From: an uncultured Methanomicrobiales archaeon
GTDB taxonomy: Archaea > Halobacteriota > Methanomicrobia > Methanomicrobiales > Methanospirillaceae
Direction of reading: 5' to 3'
Assembly (NCBI GenBank): GCA_903900025.1
Contig: CAIULN010000086.1
Location: forward strand, 1-33,411
Length of the DNA: 33,411 nucleotides
Below are positions 24,634-33,295 of this stretch, piece after piece. Made by a program: the position numbers and the translations under genes. Position 1 is the stretch's first letter. Every line of letters starts with the position of its first letter. A model generated the notes under the pieces. It was not told the DNA's origin. It did no database searches and saw nothing but the letters and a program-made list of their open reading frames with translations.

Positions 24634-26019
24634 ATGCTCTCTGTCCTCGTTATTGATGATGAACAAGACATCCTTGAGCTTGTCCAGCACTTTCTGGAAC
24701 GCTACGGTGACATGCAGGTTGAGACATCCCGTTCCACAAAAGAAGCTCTGGGTATCGTTACCAAGAAAGAATACGATGCAATCGTCCTCGATTGCTTTAT
24801 GCCTGAACTGACCGGTATTGATTTTTTAAAAATCCTGCGTGCAAAGGGCGATACAACACCAATCATCATTTTCACAGGTGTCGGGCGTGAAAATTCGGTG
24901 ATTGAAGCGATCAATAACGGTGCGGATTTTTTCCTTAAGAAAGGCGATGATCCGAAGGCACAGTTCCGCATGCTTGCTCATATGATCCATCAGGCAATCG
25001 ACCGGAAGTCCGTAGGCAGGTCGATAGGCACATCGCAGCGGGTCATCACCGAAGTGATAAGTTTTTCCCCGGAGGCAATGTTTGCGATCGACCGCGAGGG
25101 CAGGGTCGTCGCGTGGAACGGTCCGATGGAGGAATTAAGCGGGGTTGCCGCCGAAGTGATGGTTGGCAAGGGAGATCACGAATACACGGTGCCGTTTCTC
25201 GGAAAGAAGGCGCCGATGCTTGTCGATCTGGTCCTTGCACCGGATGCAGACCTTGTCGAAAATAATTACACTATCATCAGCCGGGAAAAGGGGACGGTTA
25301 TTGGCTGGATAAAGGCAACGAAGCCGGAGGGTAGTGACCGTATTTTCTGGATGCGGGCAAAGCCGCTCTATGACGGCAAGGGTGGATTCATCGGGGCGGT
25401 GGGATCGGTGCGCGATATCACAGATGTGGCGGGGGAAACCCTCAAAGGGGTCCCATCTCAGCTTACCGGCGTTCCCGCATCCGAATCCGCCCTTGAGGAA
25501 AAGGTGCCGGTGCAGGGGGGGATCTTTGACCGGCTCACCGGGAAGGCCCGGTCTGCCTATAAGCAGGGTGTCCGGCTCTATTACCTTGAGGGAAAGTACG
25601 AGGAGGGGATCCAGAACTTTGACCGTGCAATCGAGATCGATCCAAATCTGGCGTATGTATGGAATGACCGGGGTCTCTGTCTTAAGGAGTTGGGCAGATT
25701 CGATGAAGCACAGAAGAGCTTCGAGCGCGCAGTCGAACTGGTGCCCCGGGATGAGGAGTACGTGTATGATTATGGAGAGGTGCTCGAAATAATCGGAATC
25801 ATGCGGCGCGATAACAAGATCCTCGAAACTGCGATCCGGACCTTCGCACTGGTCACAGAGATTAACCCCAACAATGCGAATGCGTGGAACCATCTTGGTG
25901 TCTGTATGAAGGAAATAGGAAGGAACGAGGAATCCCGGCCGGCATTTGAACTGGCACGGCGAATCAAACGGGCAAAAAAGGACCGGATGTTTCTGCGCAA
26001 ACGTGAAGCTGTAAAATGA
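24634..26019 (+). CDS. REC-PAS-TPR protein, copy 1
   Basis: A 461-aa cytoplasmic signalling protein. Residues 1-120 are a response-regulator receiver with the acidic pair in IDDE, the phospho-acceptor Asp53 in IVLDCFMPE, Thr81 and the Lys of FFLKKG. Residues 140-260 are a PAS sensor domain (SFSPEAMFAIDREGRVVAWN ... GSVRDITD). From about 300 to 455 there are three to four TPR repeats (KYEEGIQNFDRAIEIDPN, RFDEAQKSFERAVELVPR, NANAWNHLGVCMKEIG). There is no DNA-binding or kinase domain, so output is probably by protein contact through the TPRs. It is followed by a paralogue of the same layout. Confidence 0.9.
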   Translation: MLSVLVIDDEQDILELVQHFLERYGDMQVETSRSTKEALGIVTKKEYDAIVLDCFMPELTGIDFLKILRAKGDTTPIIIFTGVGRENSVIEAINNGADFFLKKGDDPKAQFRMLAHMIHQAIDRKSVGRSIGTSQRVITEVISFSPEAMFAIDREGRVVAWNGPMEELSGVAAEVMVGKGDHEYTVPFLGKKAPMLVDLVLAPDADLVENNYTIISREKGTVIGWIKATKPEGSDRIFWMRAKPLYDGKGGFIGAVGSVRDITDVAGETLKGVPSQLTGVPASESALEEKVPVQGGIFDRLTGKARSAYKQGVRLYYLEGKYEEGIQNFDRAIEIDPNLAYVWNDRGLCLKELGRFDEAQKSFERAVELVPRDEEYVYDYGEVLEIIGIMRRDNKILETAIRTFALVTEINPNNANAWNHLGVCMKEIGRNEESRPAFELARRIKRAKKDRMFLRKREAVK

Positions 26020-26109
26020 CAGTGCCAAAACAGGAATGCAAGGCGTTTATGGCTTTCATATTGAAAAATTCATTTTGTCGGGGTCAAGCATAAAATAATA
26101 CAATAAACC

Positions 26110-26150
26110 TACATATAGCACTAGTAGAAGAAATCAGGGGACCAGTGGTC
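26110..26150 (+). promoter_or_regulatory. TATA-like box and palindrome before second REC-PAS-TPR gene
   Basis: TACATATAG (26110-26118) is a plausible TATA box, and the perfect palindrome GACCAGTGGTC (26140-26150) falls at the predicted transcription start. This suggests that the second copy has its own control rather than being read only from the first. Inferred. Confidence 0.35.
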
Positions 26151-26192
26151 AGACCTCAGTGCCCTACCGCGCTCCTGTCAGGAACCAGTCGT

Positions 26193-27587
26193 ATGCTCTC
26201 CGTCCTTGTTGTTGATGATGAACCTGCCCTTTTGGAAGCGATGCGGGAATATTTTTCACGGATTGGTAACGTTCAGGTTCGCACCGCCCGAACTGCGCAT
26301 GAGGGGCTCAGTATTCTTTCCTCGAATAAATTTGATGCGATTATCCTTGACTATGACATGCCAGAGGTCGACGGGATCGCGTTTCTTAAAAGTCTCCGTT
26401 CGAGGGGAGATACAACGCCGGTCATCATCTTTACCGGTGTCGGGGGAGAGCATGCGGCAATCGAATCCCTCAACAATGGTGCGGACTTCTTTATTAAAAA
26501 AGGGGAACACCCCGATCAGGAAATGCACACAATCCTGGATCGGATTTACCAGGTAGTGGACGGACGCATTGCATGGCGCTCCACCGGAACAGCCCAGACA
26601 ATTCTCACCAACACGCTCAATTTTTCTTCAGACCCGAGCTTTGCTATCGACCGGGATGGCAAGGTAATTGCATGGAACGAAGCGATTGAACAGCTCACAG
26701 GCATTCCGGCATCGTCGATGATAAAAAAAGGGAGTCTTGCCTATGCTGAGCCCTTTTTTGGTAAAAAGCAGAGGATGCTGATCGACCTGGTCTTTGAAAA
26801 GGACGATGATATCCAGAAGAACAGATATCTGATCATCAGCAGGGAGAAGAAGGGTCCTGTCATCGGTGTGACCAAAGGTGTAAAGTCAGACGGAAGGCCA
26901 TGGACGCTCTGGATGAAGGCAATGCCTTTCTATGACAGCCGGGGTAATTTTATCGCATCGGTCGCATCGGTGAAGGATATCACCGCAACGGTCAAAGATG
27001 TGCCGCTTCCCGAAGAGGTGTCTGAGGATGCATCGCCGGCTCCTGAAGTTATGGCCGAGAGTGGCGCCGGAAAGGCGGGTGGAGGTCTGCTTGATCGGAT
27101 CCTCGGCAGGGCAATTTCCCACTACAAGGAGGGGGTTCTGCTGTACGGGCGTGAGGGGAAATACCGCGAGGCAATTGCGGCATTCGACAAAGCGCTGGAG
27201 ATTGACAGCAAGCTCTCCTTTGTCTGGAACGACCGCGGTATCTGTTACCGCGAGCTGGGCGAATTTGAAGAGGCACTTAAATCCTTCCTTCGGGCAGTCG
27301 AACTTGCGCCTGACGATGTGGAGGTCCTTTATGACATGGGTGAGACCCTGGAAAAGATTGGGATCCAGCAGAAGGACACCAAATATCTTGATGCCGCGCT
27401 CCAGACGTTCCACATGGTTGTGGAAAAATCTGCGAACAACGCCAGCGCATGGAACCATATCGGTGTGTGCCTGATTGAGATGGGGAGAGCCGAAGAATCA
27501 AAGGTCTTTTTTGACCGCGCACGTGACGTCAAAATCTGGAAGAAGGATACACCCATTGCACGGAAGCGGGACGAATATCTTAAATAA
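26193..27587 (+). CDS. REC-PAS-TPR protein, copy 2
   Basis: A 464-aa paralogue of the preceding gene, about half identical by eye along its whole length. The receiver keeps VDDE, Asp53 (IILDYDMPE), Thr81 and the FFIKKG Lys. The PAS domain reads DPSFAIDRDGKVIAWNEAIEQLTGI, and the TPRs occupy about 305-455. The PAS-TPR linker is longer and Glu/Ala-rich. I chose ATG 26193 because it aligns with the start of copy 1 (MLSVLVxDDE); the GTG at 26145 would add 16 residues across the palindrome. The pair is a tandem duplication, and heterodimers or shared kinases are possible. Confidence 0.9.
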   Translation: MLSVLVVDDEPALLEAMREYFSRIGNVQVRTARTAHEGLSILSSNKFDAIILDYDMPEVDGIAFLKSLRSRGDTTPVIIFTGVGGEHAAIESLNNGADFFIKKGEHPDQEMHTILDRIYQVVDGRIAWRSTGTAQTILTNTLNFSSDPSFAIDRDGKVIAWNEAIEQLTGIPASSMIKKGSLAYAEPFFGKKQRMLIDLVFEKDDDIQKNRYLIISREKKGPVIGVTKGVKSDGRPWTLWMKAMPFYDSRGNFIASVASVKDITATVKDVPLPEEVSEDASPAPEVMAESGAGKAGGGLLDRILGRAISHYKEGVLLYGREGKYREAIAAFDKALEIDSKLSFVWNDRGICYRELGEFEEALKSFLRAVELAPDDVEVLYDMGETLEKIGIQQKDTKYLDAALQTFHMVVEKSANNASAWNHIGVCLIEMGRAEESKVFFDRARDVKIWKKDTPIARKRDEYLK

Positions 27588-27705
27588 TTTTGGTCCGATT
27601 CTCACCTATCTTGTCACAATCTTATCATTGACGGGGGCCTCCTCATTTGTGCCAGCGAGAGTATAGATATGAGCAGCGATAACCATCGAATGAGGGGTTG
27701 TTCTG

Positions 27706-28812
27706 ATGAGCAGTCCAGTTTATTTTGCGGGTCTGCGGGCACGGGACGAGAAAACAAGCACCGTCTCCAAGATTAAAAAACTCTTTGATCATGCGGGTTT
27801 TGGCGCAATAATCGCCAAACGGGATCGCACCGCGATCAAACTGCATTTCGGGGAACTGGGCAACGATTCATTCATCAGCCCGGTTTTTGTCCGGCAGGTT
27901 GTCGAGAAGGTGAAGGAATGTGGGGCGCTGCCCTTTCTCACCGATACAAATACGCTCTACCAGGGGAGCAGGTCGAATGCAGTTGACCATATCATGACAG
28001 CGATTCTCCATGGATTTGATTACGCGGTTGTGGGGGCGCCGGTTATCATTGCGGATGGACTCTGTGGAAAAAATGTTGCTAAAGTCACAATAAAAAGGAA
28101 ACACTTCAAACGCGTGACGATTGCCGGTGACATTGCTGCAGCAGACAGCATGATTGTGATGACACATTTCAAAGCGCATATCGTCTCCGGGTTTGGCGGG
28201 GCGATCAAAAATCTCGCCATGGGGTGTGCACCTCCGGAAGGGAAAAAGGACCAGCACCAGGCACATCCGTATACCATTGGGGAGCGATGTATCGGATGTG
28301 GGAAGTGTGCAGCGGTCTGCCCAAAGTCTGCAATAAAAATTGTAAAAAAGAAATCCGCCATCAACCGCTCTGTTTGTATCGGCTGTTTTGAATGCATGAC
28401 TGTGTGCGCTGAGCGTGCAATAGATATTGACTGGGCAACTGAGATCCCGAAATTTATCGAACGACTTGTAGAATATGCTTCCGGGGCCGTCAAGGGAAAG
28501 GAGAAGAGGGTTGGTTATTTCAATTTTCTCACCCGGATTACGCCTGACTGTGACTGTGTGCCCTGGAGCGACGCTCCGATTGTGCCGGATATCGGCATCC
28601 TTGCATCGATGGATCCGGTAGCAATCGATTCTGCATCGTTTGACCTTGTCAATGATCAGTCCGGTTTTTCAGATTCGCTCCTTCGTATGCATTATAAAAA
28701 AGGGCAGGACAAATTCAGTGGGACCTGGGAGGAGACTAACGGTTACCAGCAGGTCCGTTATGCTGAAGAACTCGGCATGGGTAATTGCCGTTATGAGCTG
28801 ATCACAATCTGA
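27706..28812 (+). CDS. DUF362 protein with two [4Fe-4S] ferredoxin motifs
   Basis: A 368-aa soluble protein. Residues 1-180 and 270-360 make up the DUF362 domain (KLHFGELGNDSFISP, FLTDTNTLYQGSRSNAVDH, HFKAHIVSGFGGAIKNLAMG). In between are two ferredoxin-type motifs, CIGCGKCAAVCPKSAI (about 194-209) and CIGCFECMTVCAERAI (about 225-240), which should hold two [4Fe-4S] clusters. DUF362 proteins are common in methanogens and anaerobes and are presumed electron carriers or redox enzymes; no specific reaction is established. The gene appears monocistronic. Confidence 0.9.
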   Translation: MSSPVYFAGLRARDEKTSTVSKIKKLFDHAGFGAIIAKRDRTAIKLHFGELGNDSFISPVFVRQVVEKVKECGALPFLTDTNTLYQGSRSNAVDHIMTAILHGFDYAVVGAPVIIADGLCGKNVAKVTIKRKHFKRVTIAGDIAAADSMIVMTHFKAHIVSGFGGAIKNLAMGCAPPEGKKDQHQAHPYTIGERCIGCGKCAAVCPKSAIKIVKKKSAINRSVCIGCFECMTVCAERAIDIDWATEIPKFIERLVEYASGAVKGKEKRVGYFNFLTRITPDCDCVPWSDAPIVPDIGILASMDPVAIDSASFDLVNDQSGFSDSLLRMHYKKGQDKFSGTWEETNGYQQVRYAEELGMGNCRYELITI

Positions 28813-28994
28813 ATCCATCGATAAAAAATTGGATAAATAGTACATTTTTTTAAAAATTTCAGGAATTTTTTTCAAATTTTTTTATTTGTTTGATCAAAAA
28901 AAGCGAAATGTTTAAGATAGGGTGGAAAGCAAGCGCTTATTAACGAATGTAAATTAAAACTATTCTGTTTGAGCTTTGTGTCGCTCAGACCAAA

Positions 28995-29010
28995 ATTCAA
29001 TTACTTGAAT
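28995..29010. promoter_or_regulatory. Palindrome in leader of glutamate-synthase-like gene
   Basis: ATTCAATTACTTGAAT is a perfect 6-4-6 inverted repeat 26 nt before the ATG. A TATA-like AAATTAAAA (28951-28959) would place transcription start near 28982, so the palindrome is in the 5' leader. A nitrogen-control role is a guess from the downstream gene. Confidence 0.35.
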
Positions 29011-29036
29011 GAGTCTAAAAAATTCTATTGGTGTGT

Positions 29037-30629
29037 ATGATGAATCTTCGACAGCCAAATGCAAACGAAGCGACAGGGACAGTGAACCGTTCGCGGGACG
29101 TTGTTCCGATGTCCGGCATCTGTACCCGCTGCTTGGACGGATGCAAAGGCAGCTGCGAGATCTGGCTCTCATCGTTCAGGGGCAGGGAGGTCCTATATCC
29201 CGGCCCGTTTGGTGAGGTCACCGCAGGTGCTGACAAGAACTACCCGATCGATTACTCGCACCTCAACATCCAGGGGTACGCAGTGGGAGCTAAAGGGCTC
29301 CCCGAAGGCACCGAGATCGGTCCGGATACAGCGGTCTTCACAACCGTGAATACCGAGACCGAGTACGGCTGGAGCAAGAAGGTCAAGATGCGCCTGCCGA
29401 TCTTTACCGGGGCACTGGGTTCGACTGATATTGCACGGATTAACTGGGAGCACTTCGCTATCGGCGCTGCGATCTCTGGTATCACGTGCGTGTGTGGTGA
29501 GAATGTCTGTGGTGTAGACCCGCAGCTCGAGCGCGACAGCAAAGGTAAAGTAAAAAAATCACCAGAAATGGATCGCCGGATTGACGTTTTCAAAAAATTC
29601 CATGAGGGATATGGAGAAATTCTTGTTCAGATGAACGTGGAGGACACCCGGCTTGGAACCGCGGAATATGTCGCATCCAAACATAATCTGGATACAATCG
29701 AGCTTAAGTGGGGACAGGGTGCCAAGTGTATCGGCGGAGAGATCAAGGTTCGTTCGCTGGAACGTGCCATTGAACTCAAGAAACGCGGCTACATTGTCCT
29801 TCCAGATCCGACGGTAAAAGAGAATCAGGCTGCCTTCAAGGCAGGTGCGATCAAAGAGTTTGAGCGGCACTCCCGGCTCGGGTTCGTCACAAAGGAAGGA
29901 TTTCTAGAGGAGATCGACCGGCTCCGCAATATCGGATTCAAACGGATTACGCTGAAAACCGGTGCGTACTCCATGGTCGAGCTCGCAATGGCAATCCGCT
30001 ACAGTTCGGAAGCGAAGATCGACCTTCTCACAATCGACGGAGCACCAGGCGGTACCGGCATGAGCCCGTGGCCGATGATGAACGAATGGGGCATTCCGAC
30101 ATTCTACCTGCAGGCACTCGCGTATGACTTCGCTGAAAAACTCTCCAAGAAGGGGATGCGAGTCCCGGATCTTGCGATGGCGGGCGGGTTCTCAGATGAG
30201 CCCGGGGTGTTCAAGGCACTTGCGATGGGCAGCCCATACTTCAAGGCGGTATGCATGGGCAGAGGGCTCATGATCCCCGGTATGGTGGGCAAGAACATTG
30301 AGAGGTGGATCAAGGAAGGCGACCTGCCCAAGACCGTTTCCAAATTCGGCAACAACATTGAGGAAATCTTTGTCTGCTACGAGGAGCTGAAAGAGAAGTA
30401 CGGCTCACGCATCAAGGAGATCCCGATGGGCGCGGTTGGCATTTACACATATACGCAGAAGTTCAAAACCGGGCTCCAGCAGATCATGGCGGGGAGCAGG
30501 AACTTCCGTCTCTCGACCATGACCCGGGATGACCTTATGGCACTTACTGAGGATGCAGCGGCCGTATCCGGCATCGAATATGTCATGGCAGCCCGGTATG
30601 ATGAAGCCATGGGTGCACTGCTTGATTGA
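29037..30629 (+). CDS. Stand-alone glutamate synthase FMN-domain protein
   Basis: A 530-aa protein of the FMN-binding glutamate synthase family, the central domain of GltB, here without amidotransferase or beta subunit domains. It should form glutamate from 2-oxoglutarate and ammonia delivered from elsewhere, or do a related flavin reaction. FMN/TIM-barrel segments include RLPIFTGALGSTDIARINW, LDTIELKWGQGAKCIGGEIKV, LTIDGAPGGTGMSP and PDLAMAGGF. Two Cys clusters are visible: an N-terminal CTRCLDGCKGSC (about 29-40) and CVCGENVC near 150, the latter at the place of the Fe-S site in GltB. The starts ATG 29037 and 29040 are both possible. A hairpin and T tract follow the gene. Confidence 0.88.
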   Translation: MMNLRQPNANEATGTVNRSRDVVPMSGICTRCLDGCKGSCEIWLSSFRGREVLYPGPFGEVTAGADKNYPIDYSHLNIQGYAVGAKGLPEGTEIGPDTAVFTTVNTETEYGWSKKVKMRLPIFTGALGSTDIARINWEHFAIGAAISGITCVCGENVCGVDPQLERDSKGKVKKSPEMDRRIDVFKKFHEGYGEILVQMNVEDTRLGTAEYVASKHNLDTIELKWGQGAKCIGGEIKVRSLERAIELKKRGYIVLPDPTVKENQAAFKAGAIKEFERHSRLGFVTKEGFLEEIDRLRNIGFKRITLKTGAYSMVELAMAIRYSSEAKIDLLTIDGAPGGTGMSPWPMMNEWGIPTFYLQALAYDFAEKLSKKGMRVPDLAMAGGFSDEPGVFKALAMGSPYFKAVCMGRGLMIPGMVGKNIERWIKEGDLPKTVSKFGNNIEEIFVCYEELKEKYGSRIKEIPMGAVGIYTYTQKFKTGLQQIMAGSRNFRLSTMTRDDLMALTEDAAAVSGIEYVMAARYDEAMGALLD

Positions 30630-30655
30630 ACTAACAGTATTGTGTGACAGCAACC

Positions 30656-30683
30656 GGAACCTTGTTCCATTTCACTTTTTTTT
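30656..30683 (+). terminator. Hairpin plus T-tract after glutamate synthase-like gene
   Basis: GGAAC-CTT-GTTCC (30656-30668), then an eight-T run (30676-30683), 26 nt after the stop. This is a reasonable terminator for the plus-strand gene. Confidence 0.5.
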
Positions 30684-30806
30684 ATTCTGAATACCCTCAG
30701 TTCAATTCGTTAATGTACCTGGTCCGATTTCGAATGTTGAGGTAATACAGACAGAGTTTAAAAGACTGATAAGGGCAATTTTTAAAAAATACTGATGGAT
30801 AAAAAA

Positions 30807-31955
30807 TTATTTTGTTTTTGGCTCTTTTTTAGTAAATGCTTCAAGGATGGAAAGGGTGATCCGTGTACCGAGTGTTGGCTGGAGTGATTCAAGCCAGAGA
30901 AAGAATCCGACTTTGGATGGAGTCGGGCGCTCGAACTTGAAATGTCCGTCTTTTGTCTGGACCATCTTCAGGTACTCCTTTTTCTGGCGGGATCGCAGGT
31001 AGATAATCAGTTCGTATCCCGGAAGATCGGTGGCAATGATCGCCTTTGAGTAGAATTTTGAGAAATCGGAAAATTCGATCCGGTTCCCCTTCACTGACAT
31101 TCCATAGGATTCGCACACTGCCTTGATGCTTTGGGGGAAGAGCGCCCCATACAGTACTTTCTTGACGAGCTCATCGGTGCTGGCAGCTCCTTGTGGTTTC
31201 CGTGCTGGCCCATTATACGTAATGCGTGAAAAGATCTGGCTTTTTACCTCTTCGTGGAATTTGCGGTAATCAAATGGTTTTTTGAATGTGAAATCCGTTG
31301 CGAGCACCAGTTTTGGGTGGTTTTCAGGTTTTGTGTACAGGATGCGGGGACGGTAATGCTTGACGATTTTCTTAATTTGTTCGCAGGAACTGGTGAAGAT
31401 GATTGCGTTCTCTTTTGCTTTTGCCAGCCGGCGAACGACAGAATAATTGGATATGTCAATGGATGAGATAAGTAAAAACGGTACCGTTTTCTGGTTATAG
31501 AGGTACCCCAGCAGGTTTTTCTTGAACTGGATCTCCTGTTCAAATTCCTTGAGATCCGAGGGGGATGTCACAACTTCGGCAAAGGCCACTTCATTGTCGC
31601 TTGTAACAAGCAGGAGGTCAAACTCGGCAAGGTCCTGGCCGTTCCCGCGTATGACGATATCCCCGTACTTCGAGTAGAAAATCCCGTTCTGGCCAAGCTG
31701 GGCAAACTTCTGCTGTTTCGGTGCATCTGCCCCTTTGCGTGCGAGGAACCTGATCCGGTCTGACTTCTGCGAGATATCCAGAAACATTTCATAGATAATC
31801 GCTTCGAACCATCGCCCCTCTGCCGTACGCATCGGTTCGATATCCGGCGAGAACAGTTTCCTGCGTTCGAGCCGGTTCATGTGTCGCGTGGCATTGAGGG
31901 CAATCGCCGCAGTGGGTTTGAAATTTTTAAAATTACTGCTGAGCCATGGAATCAT
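30807..31955 (-). CDS. Hypothetical protein, possible degenerate PD-(D/E)XK nuclease fold
   Basis: A 382-aa soluble protein I cannot assign. Residues 46-130 look like the core of a PD-(D/E)XK fold: helix EGRWFEAIIYEMF, then AEFDLLLVTSDNEVAFAEVV with Asp113 and Glu127. The third catalytic position, normally Lys in ExK, is Val129, so it is probably inactive or re-wired. The second half (about 215-380) is basic, with alternating strands and helices and a YELIIYLRSRQKKEYLKM segment. The N-terminal region is Arg/Lys-rich, compatible with nucleic-acid binding. It is divergent from the 118-aa orphan gene across a palindrome-rich gap. The function is not known. Confidence 0.75.
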   Translation of the reverse strand: MIPWLSSNFKNFKPTAAIALNATRHMNRLERRKLFSPDIEPMRTAEGRWFEAIIYEMFLDISQKSDRIRFLARKGADAPKQQKFAQLGQNGIFYSKYGDIVIRGNGQDLAEFDLLLVTSDNEVAFAEVVTSPSDLKEFEQEIQFKKNLLGYLYNQKTVPFLLISSIDISNYSVVRRLAKAKENAIIFTSSCEQIKKIVKHYRPRILYTKPENHPKLVLATDFTFKKPFDYRKFHEEVKSQIFSRITYNGPARKPQGAASTDELVKKVLYGALFPQSIKAVCESYGMSVKGNRIEFSDFSKFYSKAIIATDLPGYELIIYLRSRQKKEYLKMVQTKDGHFKFERPTPSKVGFFLWLESLQPTLGTRITLSILEAFTKKEPKTK

Positions 31956-32002
31956 TATTAGTATACAATCTCTGTCTGCAAAGTAGATAACAATCTGCTT
32001 TT

Positions 32003-32025
32003 ATTGAAAGGATTGAAAGGATTGA
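32003..32025. repeat. Short tandem repeat ATTGAAAGG
   Basis: Two complete copies (32003-32011, 32012-32020) and a partial third (ATTGA), in the gap between the divergent orphan genes. It is too short and has no spacers, so it is not a CRISPR. Confidence 0.7.
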
Positions 32026-32060
32026 TTTGACCTTTTGTAATAACAAATTTCAAATAGTAT

Positions 32061-32106
32061 GGAAATACATTTCCTTCGTACCTGAGTCATGCAAATAAGT
32101 TGCATG
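32061..32106 (+). promoter_or_regulatory. Two palindromes, one matching GGAA-N6-TTCC, before the 118-aa orphan
   Basis: GGAAATACATTTCC (32061-32074) is a perfect inverted repeat and matches the GGAA-N6-TTCC operator known for the nitrogen repressor NrpR in Methanococcus. A TATA-like AATAGTAT precedes it (about 32053-32060). A second perfect repeat, CATGCAA-N5-TTGCATG, lies at 32088-32106. Both are upstream of the orphan gene at 32138. Whether NrpR uses this operator form in this organism is unknown. Confidence 0.45.
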
Positions 32107-32137
32107 GAACGGGTATGGGAAAAAGGGGGAGTGAGAA

Positions 32138-32494
32138 ATGCCAAAAGTAAAGGAAATTACCGGCATGGCTCCATTGCCACATTACGTAATGCCGGATGAA
32201 TCGGAACCCGAATATGAACTCATCCTGGAGCAGTTGCAGAACTATCGCAAATCCCTGATCGGCTCATCGTTCTATTATGTCAGAGCCGGTGATGAGCGGT
32301 GCTGCCTGTGCAGAATTGTGCATGGCGGCGGAAAGGTGTTCTTCCACGAAATGGTCGACCACCAGAAACATGGGATCAGTGATGAGGATATCGAAGAAGC
32401 GGTGAAATTTGATAATGGATCGTTTGCATTGCCCGGACACTACCACATTTCACCACGGATTGAACAGAAGCTCCGGGTATTGTACGATATTTAA
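32138..32494 (+). CDS. Hypothetical 118-aa protein
   Basis: I do not recognise this family. It is an acidic soluble protein with a helix at about 27-40 (LILEQLQNYRKSL) and a strand-rich middle with RCCLCRIVHGGGKVFFHEMV (CCxxC at about 55-58 and nearby His residues that could bind a metal). A helical acidic segment ISDEDIEEAVKF and the tail HISPRIEQKLRVLYDI follow. The ATG has GGGGGAG just upstream, so translation is well supported. Two palindromes precede it, suggesting tight regulation. It is followed 58 nt later by the glutamine amidotransferase gene, and they may share a transcript. Confidence 0.72.
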   Translation: MPKVKEITGMAPLPHYVMPDESEPEYELILEQLQNYRKSLIGSSFYYVRAGDERCCLCRIVHGGGKVFFHEMVDHQKHGISDEDIEEAVKFDNGSFALPGHYHISPRIEQKLRVLYDI

Positions 32495-32552
32495 TACAAT
32501 TTTTTCAAGGGAATGTATCGTTAAGACAAAAAATCAGATGAATGTGTAACGA

Positions 32553-33230
32553 ATGCAAAAAATGAATCTTGTGATCTTCCAGCACACTCCTGAAGAAACG
32601 ATGGGATATTTCGAAACAATCTGCAGGGAATGGAATGTTCCTTTCGATTACATCAGACTGTTTGAAACAAACGAGGTCCCGAATATCAAAACAAGCCATG
32701 TATTGATTTTGGGAGGTCCGATGAGTGTGAACGATACGAGGACATATCCCTATCTTGCTGATGAAAAAATGTGGATCCGTTCATTCGTAAAATCAGGAAT
32801 CCCGGTATTGGGTATCTGCCTCGGTGCACAACTGATTGCAAATGCTTTTAGCGGGAAGGTGTCTGCCTGCGAAGAGGAAGTGGGCTGGCGTGAGATTCGG
32901 CGTATCGGAACCGGGATAATAATGGACGTTCCTTCAACGTTCAGGGCATTTCAGATGCATAGTGAGACATTTGATATTCCCATTAACGGTAGGATTCTAT
33001 GTGAAGGTCAAAATGTCAGGAATCAGGCATTTGATATCGGTTCTGCAACCGGACTGCAGTTCCATTTTGAGATAACAGCGGATCTTGTCCAGAACTGGAT
33101 CAGGCATCTATCATTGGCAAAAAGAGATGAGATCTCTCATGATACAGATGTCTTTCTCGCAAATAGTCATATATGGTGCCGGGCAATTGCGGAACGGTTT
33201 TTTAAAAAAACTGGGAAGAATCATCGATGA
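32553..33230 (+). CDS. Class I glutamine amidotransferase-like protein
   Basis: A 225-aa protein with the class I glutaminase fold seen in the GMP-synthase amidotransferase subunit. HVLILGGPMSVND supplies the oxyanion region, GIPVLGICLGAQLIA carries the nucleophile Cys89, and LQFHFEIT carries the catalytic His and Glu near 170-172. It should release ammonia from glutamine for a partner synthetase, or act as a peptidase-like hydrolase. The usual partner is not next to it in this window, so the acceptor is unknown. ATG 32553 and 32562 are both possible starts, and neither has a clear ribosome site. Its sequence is noticeably AT-richer than the genes to the left. Confidence 0.87.
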   Translation: MQKMNLVIFQHTPEETMGYFETICREWNVPFDYIRLFETNEVPNIKTSHVLILGGPMSVNDTRTYPYLADEKMWIRSFVKSGIPVLGICLGAQLIANAFSGKVSACEEEVGWREIRRIGTGIIMDVPSTFRAFQMHSETFDIPINGRILCEGQNVRNQAFDIGSATGLQFHFEITADLVQNWIRHLSLAKRDEISHDTDVFLANSHIWCRAIAERFFKKTGKNHR

Positions 33231-33295
33231 AAAAAAATTTAAAAAAATCTCTCGGGTGTAAGATTTGGATCAGGAAATTGGCACAGGAGGATTGA

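Noticed and set aside
25135-26028. A 297-codon minus-strand open frame opposite the first REC-PAS-TPR gene
   Set aside because: It is antisense to conserved PAS and TPR motifs and has no recognisable domain of its own.
32003-32025. ATTGAAAGG repeats resembling the end of some CRISPR repeats
   Set aside because: Only two and a half 9-bp units with no spacers and no cas genes nearby.
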